Shown: piece after piece, positions 1 through 8,667 of the stretch
How the letters are laid out: the number at the start of each line of letters is the position of its first letter
Numbering within the stretch: the first letter of the stretch is position 1
NCBI GenBank assembly: GCA_946537295.1
Contig: CAMNFQ010000006.1
Coordinates: forward strand, 1 to 42,397
From: an uncultured Bacillota bacterium
GTDB taxonomy: Bacteria > Bacillota_I > Bacilli_A > Erysipelotrichales > Erysipelotrichaceae
Length of the DNA stretch: 42,397 nucleotides
Direction of reading: 5' to 3'
Notes under the pieces: generated by a model
Databases searched by the model: none
What the model was told of the DNA's origin: nothing
What the model saw: the letters and a program-made list of their open reading frames with translations, nothing else
Position numbers and translations under genes: made by a program

Positions 1-915
1 TAAGGCTTTGACGATCTCATACATATCAAAGTTACCATCTTCAGATAGGTGGGCAGCTTCTTCAAAGTTGTCTGGAGAATGGAACTTCAGGTTTCTGACA
101 TGAGCGAAATGGATCCTTCCCTTTAAGGATCTGATCATATCAGGTAAGTCATTGTTCAGATTTGTTCCATAGGAGCCTGAACAGAAGGTTACACCATTAT
201 GAGGATCATCTACAGCTTTCATTAAGCGATTGATGTTTTCTTTGTTTATGATAATTCTAGGAAGGCCAAAGACACTCCAGGCCGGATCATCAGGATGAAT
301 AGCCATCTTGATATCATATTCATTACATACAGGCATGATCCTTTTTAAGAAATAGACAAGATTCTCAAAAAGCTTTTCATTATCGATATCTTTATACAGA
401 TCAAATAACTCTTTGACTCTGGCCATTCTTTCCGGCTCCCATCCTGGCATTATTGTGCCATTCATATCAGATGATATCGATTCAAACATCTTTTCTGGCA
501 CAAGCTTGTCTACGGCATCTTGCGTATAAGCCAAGACAGTAGAACCATCTTCTCTTACTCTGGCTAATTCTGTTCTTGTCCAGTCAAAGACAGGCATGAA
601 GTTATAACAGACCAGATGTATATCTTCTTCTCCCAGGTTTCTTAAACATTCAATATAGGTATCGATATCCTTATCTCTATCTTCTGAGCCTGTCTTGATG
701 GCATCAGAGACATTGACCGATTCTATACCAGAGATATGTAGACCGGCATCTTCTACTTCCTTTTTTAAGGCTCTTATTTCATCCCTGGTCCATAAGTCTC
801 CAGGTTGTTTGTCATATAAAGTAGTAATAATACCTGTAACATATCTGATCTGTTTAATCTGTTTTAAAGTAACAGTATCAAACTTAGAACCATAATAGCG
901 CATTGTCATTTCCAT
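1..915 (-). CDS. uxuA: Mannonate dehydratase, partial (C-terminus beyond window start)
   Basis: Reverse-strand reading from ATG at 915: MEMTMRYYGSKFDTVTLKQIKQIRYVTGIITTLYD...GIESVNVSDAIKTGSEDRDKDIDTYIECLRNLGEEDIHLVCYNFMPVFDWTRTEL..., typical UxuA. Not in the ORF track because it runs off the edge. Confidence 0.93.
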   Translation of the reverse strand, partial: MEMTMRYYGSKFDTVTLKQIKQIRYVTGIITTLYDKQPGDLWTRDEIRALKKEVEDAGLHISGIESVNVSDAIKTGSEDRDKDIDTYIECLRNLGEEDIHLVCYNFMPVFDWTRTELARVREDGSTVLAYTQDAVDKLVPEKMFESISSDMNGTIMPGWEPERMARVKELFDLYKDIDNEKLFENLVYFLKRIMPVCNEYDIKMAIHPDDPAWSVFGLPRIIINKENINRLMKAVDDPHNGVTFCSGSYGTNLNNDLPDMIRSLKGRIHFAHVRNLKFHSPDNFEEAAHLSEDGNFDMYEIVKAL

Positions 916-937
916 AGTAGTTTTCTCCTTGTAAATT

Positions 938-974
938 TAAAAAAATCAGAAAGAAAAATCATCCTCTTTCTGAT
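938..974 (-). terminator. Rho-independent terminator downstream of uidA
   Basis: Inverted repeat ATCAGAAAGA (945-954) / TCTTTCTGAT (965-974), followed by a T-run on the minus strand. Confidence 0.7.
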
Positions 975-982
975 GTATATTT

Positions 983-2776
983 TTACTTATCTGCCCAACG
1001 TTTCTTTAAAACAAAAGCAGCGTCTTTTGGTTGCCTTTCTCTATTGAAGACACCTTTCTTATTTCCATTAACACGGAATATTCCTTCAGTTGTCTGGAAA
1101 TCCGCAAAGTTCCAAACTAATTCACCTTGGATAAAATCATAAGTATCAAATACTTCGAAATTTCTTTCTAAATATTCATTTTGATATTCTTGTGACCACA
1201 TAACGCTTGGAAGCTTGTGTTCTGTAGCTAAAGTATCTGTACCAAATTCAGTAAACACAAATGGAACATTGAGACCTTTTGCTTGCCAACGTTTCATTTC
1301 GTCGTGGAATTTATCTATTGCATCATTAATATCTGGGCCGCCACTAATGTACCAGCCATAATAACGATTCAAACACATAAAGTCACAAAGCATATAACAC
1401 TGACATTTTTCAGGTGCACTATTCTTTTCAAAAGCACCAGTCATCGGACGATGTTGAGGATCTAGCTGTCTAGCTCTTTCAAACACTTTTGAAAAATAAT
1501 CATGTGAGTATGTACTTGTTGTTTCAGGTTCGTTAAATAATGAGAAAGCAAAGACACTCGGATGGTTCTTATCACGTTCTATCATTTCTTCTACTTGTAA
1601 TAAGTGGTTCTTTAATAATTCAGGAACCGTTGGTGTTTCAAAGAAATAAGTATATTGTCCCATACCTGCAACAGCGAAATTATGAGTAGAACGCATCATA
1701 CCTACAGCTGGAACTTCATCAATAATTAAGAAGCCTTCTTCATCCGCAAATTGATACCACTCTTCAGCATAAGGATAATGACTTGTGCGGAAACAATTCG
1801 CATTAGTCCACTTCATACATTCAAAATCTCTTTTTACAAGTGGATAGTTAAAGCCTCTGCCGATGATATCGAAATCTTCATGTTTACCAAAACCTTTAAG
1901 ATAAACTGGTTCATTATTCACAAGAATTTTTGTACCATCAATCTTAACTGTTCTTAAACCAATCTTTGCGTTATATTCATCAATTAGTTTTTCACCATCT
2001 TTAATTTCTATCTTTAGAGAATAAAGATATGCATTTCTAACTTTCCATAAATGAGGTTTTTCAACTTGAAGTTGTCCCTTTTTACCCTGTGCCTTACATA
2101 CAACATTATTTTCTTTATCACATAAAGTAACAACTACATCATTATTACCATTAGTAAATACTTCATAATCTACGTATGCTTTATCATTTTCTAGACTAAT
2201 AACTGTATTGTAATCTTGAATATGTTCTTCAGGAATAAATACTAAATATACTGAACGTTGAATTCCTGCGTAGTTGAAGAAATCAAAATACGGAGCAGCA
2301 ATTCTTGTACCATCATTTAATGTTTTAACAGCACCACAAGGAAGACTAGATTCATTTAATTCATTATTGCCTCTTACAGCAATATAATTAGTTTCTCCTT
2401 TATTAACATAATCTGTCACATCACAAAGTACTGGTAAAAAACCACCTTCATGTGATACAACAGCCTTGCCATTGACATAAACTGTACAGCGATGTGTAAC
2501 ACTGCCAAATCTAAGTTGTACTCTTCCTTCAAAGTTAGGTACAAACATATCTTTTTCGTACCAGAAATCACCACAATAATTCTTTGAATACTGGTCTGTG
2601 AACAAATCCGCAAAGCTCGCAGGCACTGGAATAGAAATGGATGAATCAAGATGATTCATCCACTTTTGTTCTTCTCCAATTGATTCTGGATCAAAGCGGA
2701 AATTCCACATGCCATCCTGAGTTAGAGCAATTCTTCTTGAATTTGTCTCTGGATAAAGACTCATTTGATCGAACAT
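983..2776 (-). CDS. uidA: Beta-glucuronidase (GH2)
   Basis: 597 aa, collinear with E. coli GusA: RTSHYPYAEE, NEP, FTEFGTDT, WNFADF, and the NGNKKG (N-x-K) glucuronate-recognition motif. Confidence 0.95.
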   Translation of the reverse strand: MFDQMSLYPETNSRRIALTQDGMWNFRFDPESIGEEQKWMNHLDSSISIPVPASFADLFTDQYSKNYCGDFWYEKDMFVPNFEGRVQLRFGSVTHRCTVYVNGKAVVSHEGGFLPVLCDVTDYVNKGETNYIAVRGNNELNESSLPCGAVKTLNDGTRIAAPYFDFFNYAGIQRSVYLVFIPEEHIQDYNTVISLENDKAYVDYEVFTNGNNDVVVTLCDKENNVVCKAQGKKGQLQVEKPHLWKVRNAYLYSLKIEIKDGEKLIDEYNAKIGLRTVKIDGTKILVNNEPVYLKGFGKHEDFDIIGRGFNYPLVKRDFECMKWTNANCFRTSHYPYAEEWYQFADEEGFLIIDEVPAVGMMRSTHNFAVAGMGQYTYFFETPTVPELLKNHLLQVEEMIERDKNHPSVFAFSLFNEPETTSTYSHDYFSKVFERARQLDPQHRPMTGAFEKNSAPEKCQCYMLCDFMCLNRYYGWYISGGPDINDAIDKFHDEMKRWQAKGLNVPFVFTEFGTDTLATEHKLPSVMWSQEYQNEYLERNFEVFDTYDFIQGELVWNFADFQTTEGIFRVNGNKKGVFNRERQPKDAAFVLKKRWADK

Positions 2777-2799
2777 GTTATTCCACCTCCATAAATCAA

Positions 2800-4173
2800 T
2801 TATTCTTCCATCATTTTATCATTAAATACTAGGTAACCGGCAGCAAATCCAGCAATAATCGAAATAACGATAGCTACAATGCCCCAAGGACCATATACTG
2901 CAGCGATAGCAGGAAGTGTTAAGCCGTTAACTGTAATCATTACATCTCTAGTTACATGCATGATTCCACAGATTGCACCGCCGATACCGTTTGCGAGTAA
3001 TACTACAGCGAATACTTTCTTGCATTTCATTAAGATACCGTAAATTGCAGGTTCTGTAACACCACCAACGAAGGCAGAGACAGCAGCAGTACCAGCTAAT
3101 TCTTTAGTTTCAGCTTTCTTTGATTTTAAAGAGATAGCGAATACAGCAGCAGCGATACCGAAGTTAGTACCAACAGTAAGAGGAAGAATGTAGTCATAAC
3201 CTAATACTGCGTGGTTATTCATAACGATTGGAACCATTCCCCAGTGAACACCGAAGATGATCATTACTGGCCATAAAGCAGCCATTAAGAAGCCACCTAT
3301 AGCTGGTGCGAAATCAAGAGCAGCCTTGATAGCATTAGCAATTGCTTTACCAGCGATATCTGTAACCGGACCAACAACTAGAACAACTAATACAAATACA
3401 ACAACCATAACGATCAGAGGTACAAAGATTGAACGAATAACCTTTGGTAATCTAGCATTTAAGAATTTCTCTAATACAGATTGTAACCATGCAGCAACGA
3501 TAATAGGTAATACTGTACTTGAATAAGAAATCATTGTTACAGGGATACCTAAGAAGTTAACATTCTCAGCAGAACTTAAAGCAGCAAAGTTAGGATATAA
3601 CATTGCAGCAGCAATAGCCATTGTAACAAATGGGTTGCCACCAAACTTTTTACCAGCTGAATAAGCTAAGAACATTGGTAAGAAATAGAATGTACCATCA
3701 GCAACAGCATAAAGAATTGAATAAGTTGTGCTGTCTTTTGGTAATAAATTGAAAGTAGTAAGTAATACTAAGATACCCTTTAATAATCCTGCACCCATGA
3801 AAGCAGACATGAATGGAAGGAAGATACCAGATACGATATCAGCTAATGAACCAGCGATATCAACTTTCTTACCATCTTTCTTTGTATCTGCTGGATCTGC
3901 ATCAACTTCACCACCAGCGGCAACATTATAGTTAGCTAGAATTGCATCATAAGCTTCACCAACGTCTTGACCAATTACAACTTGTAATTGTCCAGAAGCA
4001 GTTAACACTTTAATAACACCAGGAACTTTTCCTAATGCTTCCATATTAGCTTTTGCATCATCTTTTAATTTGAAACGTAAACGAGTAACGCAATGTGCTA
4101 ATGATTCAACGTTTTCGACACCACCAACGTTTGCGATGACGCCATCAGCTAAAGCTTTGTAGTCTTTTGCCAT
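2800..4173 (-). CDS. PTS transporter EIIBC (glucose/beta-glucoside superfamily), no fused EIIA
   Basis: 457 aa; N-terminal EIIB with the CVTRLRFKLKD active-site Cys motif, then an EIIC membrane domain. Confidence 0.9.
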   Translation of the reverse strand: MAKDYKALADGVIANVGGVENVESLAHCVTRLRFKLKDDAKANMEALGKVPGVIKVLTASGQLQVVIGQDVGEAYDAILANYNVAAGGEVDADPADTKKDGKKVDIAGSLADIVSGIFLPFMSAFMGAGLLKGILVLLTTFNLLPKDSTTYSILYAVADGTFYFLPMFLAYSAGKKFGGNPFVTMAIAAAMLYPNFAALSSAENVNFLGIPVTMISYSSTVLPIIVAAWLQSVLEKFLNARLPKVIRSIFVPLIVMVVVFVLVVLVVGPVTDIAGKAIANAIKAALDFAPAIGGFLMAALWPVMIIFGVHWGMVPIVMNNHAVLGYDYILPLTVGTNFGIAAAVFAISLKSKKAETKELAGTAAVSAFVGGVTEPAIYGILMKCKKVFAVVLLANGIGGAICGIMHVTRDVMITVNGLTLPAIAAVYGPWGIVAIVISIIAGFAAGYLVFNDKMMEE

Positions 4174-4241
4174 AATAAATATTTCTCTCCTTTAAGTATT
4201 TAGGCATATCTGCTGCCTTGAACACCATTAATGTAACAAAA

Positions 4242-4255
4242 TGAAAACGCTTTAT
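4242..4255. promoter_or_regulatory. Candidate catabolite-responsive element (cre/CcpA site)
   Basis: TGAAAACGCTTTAT matches TGWAARCGYTWNCW at 13 of 14 positions; lies between divergent EIIBC and araC-type genes. Confidence 0.55.
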
Positions 4256-4307
4256 GATAGAATTTTATTATATAAAATAGTAATTTATTAAAGTTTTATA
4301 GCTATTT

Positions 4308-5504
4308 ATGACATTAAATGATGCATGTAATTTTATGAGTGAACTTACAGGTATATCTGTAATGCTTATAAACTCCAATAAAGATATTAGTTCTTTCTAT
4401 AAGAAACACCATTTTCATAATGCCCAAAAACAATTAACAGAATCATATCTTAAAGCTACCACAAAAGAACTTCCTGTTAATACTATATCTTTTATTCAAG
4501 ATTATCTATTCATAAATTTTGTAATAATCAAAACAGAAAAAGATTTGATTTTTGTTGGGCCTTATATTAATCAAGATATGACTGAAGCAAGTATCAAGCT
4601 TTTGAAAGAAAACTATGAACTTGATGATTTAAATACAATTGATTATAAAGCATATCGCGATAATTACTTACTTAAGGAAGATGCGGATATCTTACATGAT
4701 TGTCGTGTTCTTTTAAACAGCACCGGCTTTGATGCAAGCAGTTTCCATCAAGAATATAACTACAACGAAAAATCATCAAGAGTAAAAGGTTGGGAATATC
4801 AAAGAAAGAACTTTGAAAACTTAATTAATGAACGTTATCGTATCGAACAAGAAATGATGGAAAGAATATATCGTGGTGATGATGTTGGTGCGATTAATAG
4901 CTATCGCAAAATCCACAATAATGTAAAATACATGGTTTCATATGGTGGTTCTCCTAATGATTCAAAGGTATCTTCAGGTATAACACGTTCTACCGTTCGT
5001 ATGGCTGCCATTAATGCAGGTCTACCACCTATCATCATTGACGAAATATCTGGTAAAAGTTCACGTATAATAAAAAATTTAAATTCCCGTGATGATATGT
5101 ACAAAGAAAACGAGCGTATGATTCAAACCTTTGCTCAAGCAATCAATCGTTTTAAGAAAAAAAGTTATTCTAATGTTGTTTATTGTGCTATTCATCTTTT
5201 TGAATCATACTATAATACAAAACTCTCAATTGAAGAAACAGCTGAAAGACTTGGAGTTTCAGAGTGTCATCTAATTAATCAGTTTAAAAAAGAAACTGGT
5301 CTAACACCAAATGCTTATCTAAATAATTATCGTATTAGACAAGCAAAAAGATTGCTCCGTTCTTCTCAATTAAGTGTTCAACAAATCGCTGAAGATGTTG
5401 GTATTTTTGATAACAACTACTTTGTGAAATTCTTTAAAAGAAGTGTAGGTGTTACTCCATCAGCCTATCGTAAGAGTTATTATTCAGAAGAAAAAACTAA
5501 ATAA
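4308..5504 (+). CDS. AraC-family transcriptional regulator with N-terminal sensor domain
   Basis: 398 aa; C-terminal double HTH (LSIEETAERLGVSECHLINQFKKETGLTPNAYLNNYRIRQAKRLLRSSQLSVQQIAEDVGIFDNNYFVKFFKRSVGVTPSAYR). Divergent from EIIBC. Confidence 0.9.
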   Translation: MTLNDACNFMSELTGISVMLINSNKDISSFYKKHHFHNAQKQLTESYLKATTKELPVNTISFIQDYLFINFVIIKTEKDLIFVGPYINQDMTEASIKLLKENYELDDLNTIDYKAYRDNYLLKEDADILHDCRVLLNSTGFDASSFHQEYNYNEKSSRVKGWEYQRKNFENLINERYRIEQEMMERIYRGDDVGAINSYRKIHNNVKYMVSYGGSPNDSKVSSGITRSTVRMAAINAGLPPIIIDEISGKSSRIIKNLNSRDDMYKENERMIQTFAQAINRFKKKSYSNVVYCAIHLFESYYNTKLSIEETAERLGVSECHLINQFKKETGLTPNAYLNNYRIRQAKRLLRSSQLSVQQIAEDVGIFDNNYFVKFFKRSVGVTPSAYRKSYYSEEKTK

Positions 5505-5505
5505 A

Positions 5506-5531
5506 AAGGAATTATATATTCATAATTCCTT
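5506..5531. terminator. Hairpin at convergent araC-type/efp junction
   Basis: AAGGAATTAT / ATAATTCCTT with 6-nt loop; poor T-run. Confidence 0.4.
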
Positions 5532-5571
5532 CATATTGCCTCTATAAAATCTGGTGTGGGATAAAAAGCTG

Positions 5572-6129
5572 TTATGCTCTTCCTGAGTATTTGCCATCAG
5601 CCGTAGAAACAGTAATCTTTTCTCCCTGTTCAATAAACAGAGGTACTTTAACCTGTAAACCCGTTTCGGTAACAGCGTTTTTAAGTGCACTGGTAGCTGT
5701 ATTTCCTTTGACTGCCTGTTCACATTCAACCAGTTCAAGGTCAACTTTATCAGGCAATACTACACCAAGTACTTCTCCTTCATAGAAGGTGATATTGACA
5801 TCAAGGTTAGGAATAAGAAATTTCATTTCCCATTCCAGTCTCTCTTTAGGGATCTCGATCTGTTCAAACGTTTCTGTGTCCATAAACACTTCCATATCGC
5901 CTGAATCATAAAGGAATTGCATTGGTCTTTTATCCAGATAAGCTTCACCAACCTGATCACTTCCGATCAGAGACAGTTCCTTGACAACACCAGTCTTGGG
6001 CTGTTTTACTTTTACTTTAACTTTCATCTTAGCCATGGCCGTCTTATTCAGCTGGATATCAATGCACTGATATAATTCATTTTCCCAGGTAAAACACTGA
6101 CCAGGCTTAATTTCTGTACAGTTCAACAT
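5572..6129 (-). CDS. efp: Elongation factor P (atypical tip loop)
   Basis: 185 aa; three-domain EF-P with C-terminal VKVPLFIEQGEKITVSTADGKYSGRA. The loop is NKTAMAKMK instead of VKPGKGxAF. Confidence 0.92.
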   Translation of the reverse strand: MLNCTEIKPGQCFTWENELYQCIDIQLNKTAMAKMKVKVKVKQPKTGVVKELSLIGSDQVGEAYLDKRPMQFLYDSGDMEVFMDTETFEQIEIPKERLEWEMKFLIPNLDVNITFYEGEVLGVVLPDKVDLELVECEQAVKGNTATSALKNAVTETGLQVKVPLFIEQGEKITVSTADGKYSGRA

Positions 6130-6189
6130 ATATTAATACCTCTCTGCTATTTTACTATTGTATATTATGAACTTCCCTTTTGGCAAAAC

Positions 6190-6537
6190 TCAGGCTTTAT
6201 TCGTATTGAAACTTACAATCAGTTTATCGTAAACTGTCACATTCATGACATATTCAGCAAAAAAGAGTCGGTATCCATCGTTTGTCGAAGCAACTTCCAC
6301 ATATAGCGATCCTGTCGAGAAATCTTCAATTTCCGCCTTCTGCAGCAACATGCATTTGAATCGATTGAGCACCTGTGCTTCCATCTCAAAAACTTCCTCA
6401 CTTTCCTGCAGATTGCGATATACTCTGTCTGCTTTATAGATATAGTCACTCTTGAGTGCTATCAGGCTCATCAGTGAGCACATCACAATCAGAAAACCTG
6501 TCGATATAAATCCCCTCTTTGCATAATATCCTTTCAT
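6190..6537 (-). CDS. comGG: ComGG-like competence pseudopilus protein
   Basis: Last comG operon gene; start trimmed to MKGYYAKRGFISTGFLIVMCSLMSLIAL (prepilin-like leader plus TM). Assigned mainly by position. Confidence 0.55.
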   Translation of the reverse strand: MKGYYAKRGFISTGFLIVMCSLMSLIALKSDYIYKADRVYRNLQESEEVFEMEAQVLNRFKCMLLQKAEIEDFSTGSLYVEVASTNDGYRLFFAEYVMNVTVYDKLIVSFNTNKA

Positions 6538-6886
6538 ACTGTTTATTATCTCTTTGATAGTGTACATAGATACATCCGTTTCTTTTTTCAAAATAGACTT
6601 CATCGATATCATCAAGAAAGATCTGAGTTCCCGGCTGTAAGATCAGTCTGTTATTTACCTGCGAAAGTCTGAATTCCTTGTTGGCATAGATAAAGTCCAG
6701 CTGATCAAAACTGTATTGCAGATCATAGGCGATCAGCATGGTTTCTCTAAGCTGAAATAAAGCCAGTTCATCATTGATCTCCTTATAGGAAAAAGGAATA
6801 TTGCTGGCAAATCTGAACGAAAGACAACAGATCGGCAACATACTCAAGGTGATGATGAGTCCGGCAAGATTTCTAATCATATTCAT
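6446..6886 (-). CDS. comGF: ComGF-like competence protein
   Basis: 146 aa; N-terminal TM, operon position between comGE and comGG, overlaps its neighbours. Confidence 0.65.
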   Translation of the reverse strand: MNMIRNLAGLIITLSMLPICCLSFRFASNIPFSYKEINDELALFQLRETMLIAYDLQYSFDQLDFIYANKEFRLSQVNNRLILQPGTQIFLDDIDEVYFEKRNGCIYVHYQRDNKQYERILCKEGIYIDRFSDCDVLTDEPDSTQE

Positions 6887-7094
6887 CTTCTAGGCATCCC
6901 TCACATTCTTCAAGTGAATTCAAGATCGACTCGATCCTTTCGTTTGATGTTTCCTGATAACTGAAGTATCCTTCTTCGTATTTTTCGATCAGATTGTAGA
7001 TGGTAAAGCACAGAATACAGATGACAGATACGATAAAGATACTCAATAAGCTATCAAGCAGAAAAAATCCTCTATCTGATCGTTGCATAGCCAT
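6873..7094 (-). CDS. comGE: ComGE-like minor pseudopilin
   Basis: MAMQRSDRGFFLLDSLLSIFIVSVICILCFTIYNL... prepilin-like; operon position. Confidence 0.6.
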   Translation of the reverse strand: MAMQRSDRGFFLLDSLLSIFIVSVICILCFTIYNLIEKYEEGYFSYQETSNERIESILNSLEECEGCLEDEYD

Positions 7095-7374
7095 TTCCCA
7101 GATGCACAACGATATCATGATTTGCGATCGTTACTGTCCTTGCCTGATTGATATGTCCCATGGAATTAAAATAGATTCCTCTTTGATAAGACTGTTCACT
7201 GCGATTCTTTATCGCAAGCGATTGACATTCCAGATAGTCATTCATGAAATAATAGTGATCAAGTTTCAGTTCACTATAATTCCTCAGGCTCAGTAATAAC
7301 ATGATCGATATCACCAGCATACACGCAAGTAGTTCGATCAGCGTGAATCCCTTAGTTGATGACACAGTGACCAT
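7072..7374 (-). CDS. comGD: ComGD-like pseudopilin
   Basis: KGFTLIELLACMLVISIMLLLS type IV prepilin signal; operon position. Confidence 0.8.
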   Translation of the reverse strand: MVTVSSTKGFTLIELLACMLVISIMLLLSLRNYSELKLDHYYFMNDYLECQSLAIKNRSEQSYQRGIYFNSMGHINQARTVTIANHDIVVHLGNGYATIR

Positions 7375-7648
7375 CGATGATCGTTAAAGCATTGCCGTTG
7401 GAACAGCTGGTCTGATCAGCTTCCAGATAACCGCCGTTGACTAGATCGCTAAGTGAATTAGGATCACTTCCATAGTCGAGTCTGAATTGCACGATTGCGG
7501 AATCAACAACTTTGGTCAAAGCCTTACAGGCCTTGGAATCAACCGAAGAAATGACCTTTGAAACATTAGGGATCGTTAAAAGAAACAGGATGGATACAAT
7601 AATAACTACCACAACCATTTCTAATAATGTAAAACCTTTTCTATTCAC
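7352..7648 (-). CDS. comGC: ComGC major competence pseudopilin
   Basis: MNRKGFTLLEMVVVVIIVSILFLLTIPN prepilin signal. Confidence 0.9.
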   Translation of the reverse strand: MNRKGFTLLEMVVVVIIVSILFLLTIPNVSKVISSVDSKACKALTKVVDSAIVQFRLDYGSDPNSLSDLVNGGYLEADQTSCSNGNALTIIDGHCVIN

Positions 7649-7659
7649 ACATACCTCCT

Positions 7660-8667
7660 TTATAGTGAACTGATCGCATTCATAGGCATAAACAGGATCT
7701 GATAGATGAAAACAACTATCAGGCCAATAAAAAGATAGGTAACAAACTGGATTGTTCGGGAATATCTTTTCATTCTGTTTCTGATCTTTTCTTTGGCCAA
7801 AAGTGTATAGGAAGTAATGACACCGGAAAAATCACTGGTATAATTTGCGATCTTGATAAAGCGTGATAAAGAAGAATCGTAGTACTTCTTTCGTGTTGCT
7901 TCCTTGAGTGTCTCACCTTCCATCAGGCTTTCATCAAGATGAAAAGCCAGAAAGGAAATGACTGGCTTGCTTTTCATACTTTTCAGGATCTGCAATGCTT
8001 CCCTGGTCTTGTAACCTGCATTGACACAGATCAGAAACAGCGACATGAATTCGTCAGAATAATAGATATTAAAGATTGAATTAGGAAAATATCTTGATAC
8101 AAAAATATATAGATAAACTATTCTTTTCTGATCGGTATAGATGATCGTCAAAAGAAAGATAATCAGAACAGAATAGTAGATTACATTGATACAGATACGA
8201 AAGACCACTCTGATCTGACTGTATAGTTCGATCTGAGCATCAAAAGATGCGATAAGTGAAAAGATCGAATCAATACCGTAGAGATCAAACAGATAAAGTG
8301 AAGTTATCGCAATAAAGAATATGATCAAAGGATACGCAATTGAATTCAGAAGACTCTTTCTGCTTTCTTCCTGTTTCTCATAGAAATCAAGCGAAAGCTT
8401 TAGTGATTCCTCAAAAGACAAAGTAGTAAGAAGTGAAAGCAGAAACGGCTTAAGTTTTCCTGGAAGATAATCCGGAATGATCTTTTCGATCATCATGCCT
8501 TGATCAAGAGAATGTTTTATCTCTTCAAACATCTTTTCGTTCTTCTTATTTGAAAGTAAATCAAAACAAGAACTTATCGGCAGTTTTGTTTCCAGGAGCC
8601 TGGAAAGATAGGAAATATCTTCTATGTCTAGTGTCTGTTTAAAGAACTTCTTCACCGAAAATACCAT
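7660..8667 (-). CDS. comGB: ComGB, type II secretion/competence inner-membrane platform protein
   Basis: 335 aa, GspF-like, between comGA and comGC. Confidence 0.85.
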   Translation of the reverse strand: MVFSVKKFFKQTLDIEDISYLSRLLETKLPISSCFDLLSNKKNEKMFEEIKHSLDQGMMIEKIIPDYLPGKLKPFLLSLLTTLSFEESLKLSLDFYEKQEESRKSLLNSIAYPLIIFFIAITSLYLFDLYGIDSIFSLIASFDAQIELYSQIRVVFRICINVIYYSVLIIFLLTIIYTDQKRIVYLYIFVSRYFPNSIFNIYYSDEFMSLFLICVNAGYKTREALQILKSMKSKPVISFLAFHLDESLMEGETLKEATRKKYYDSSLSRFIKIANYTSDFSGVITSYTLLAKEKIRNRMKRYSRTIQFVTYLFIGLIVVFIYQILFMPMNAISSL

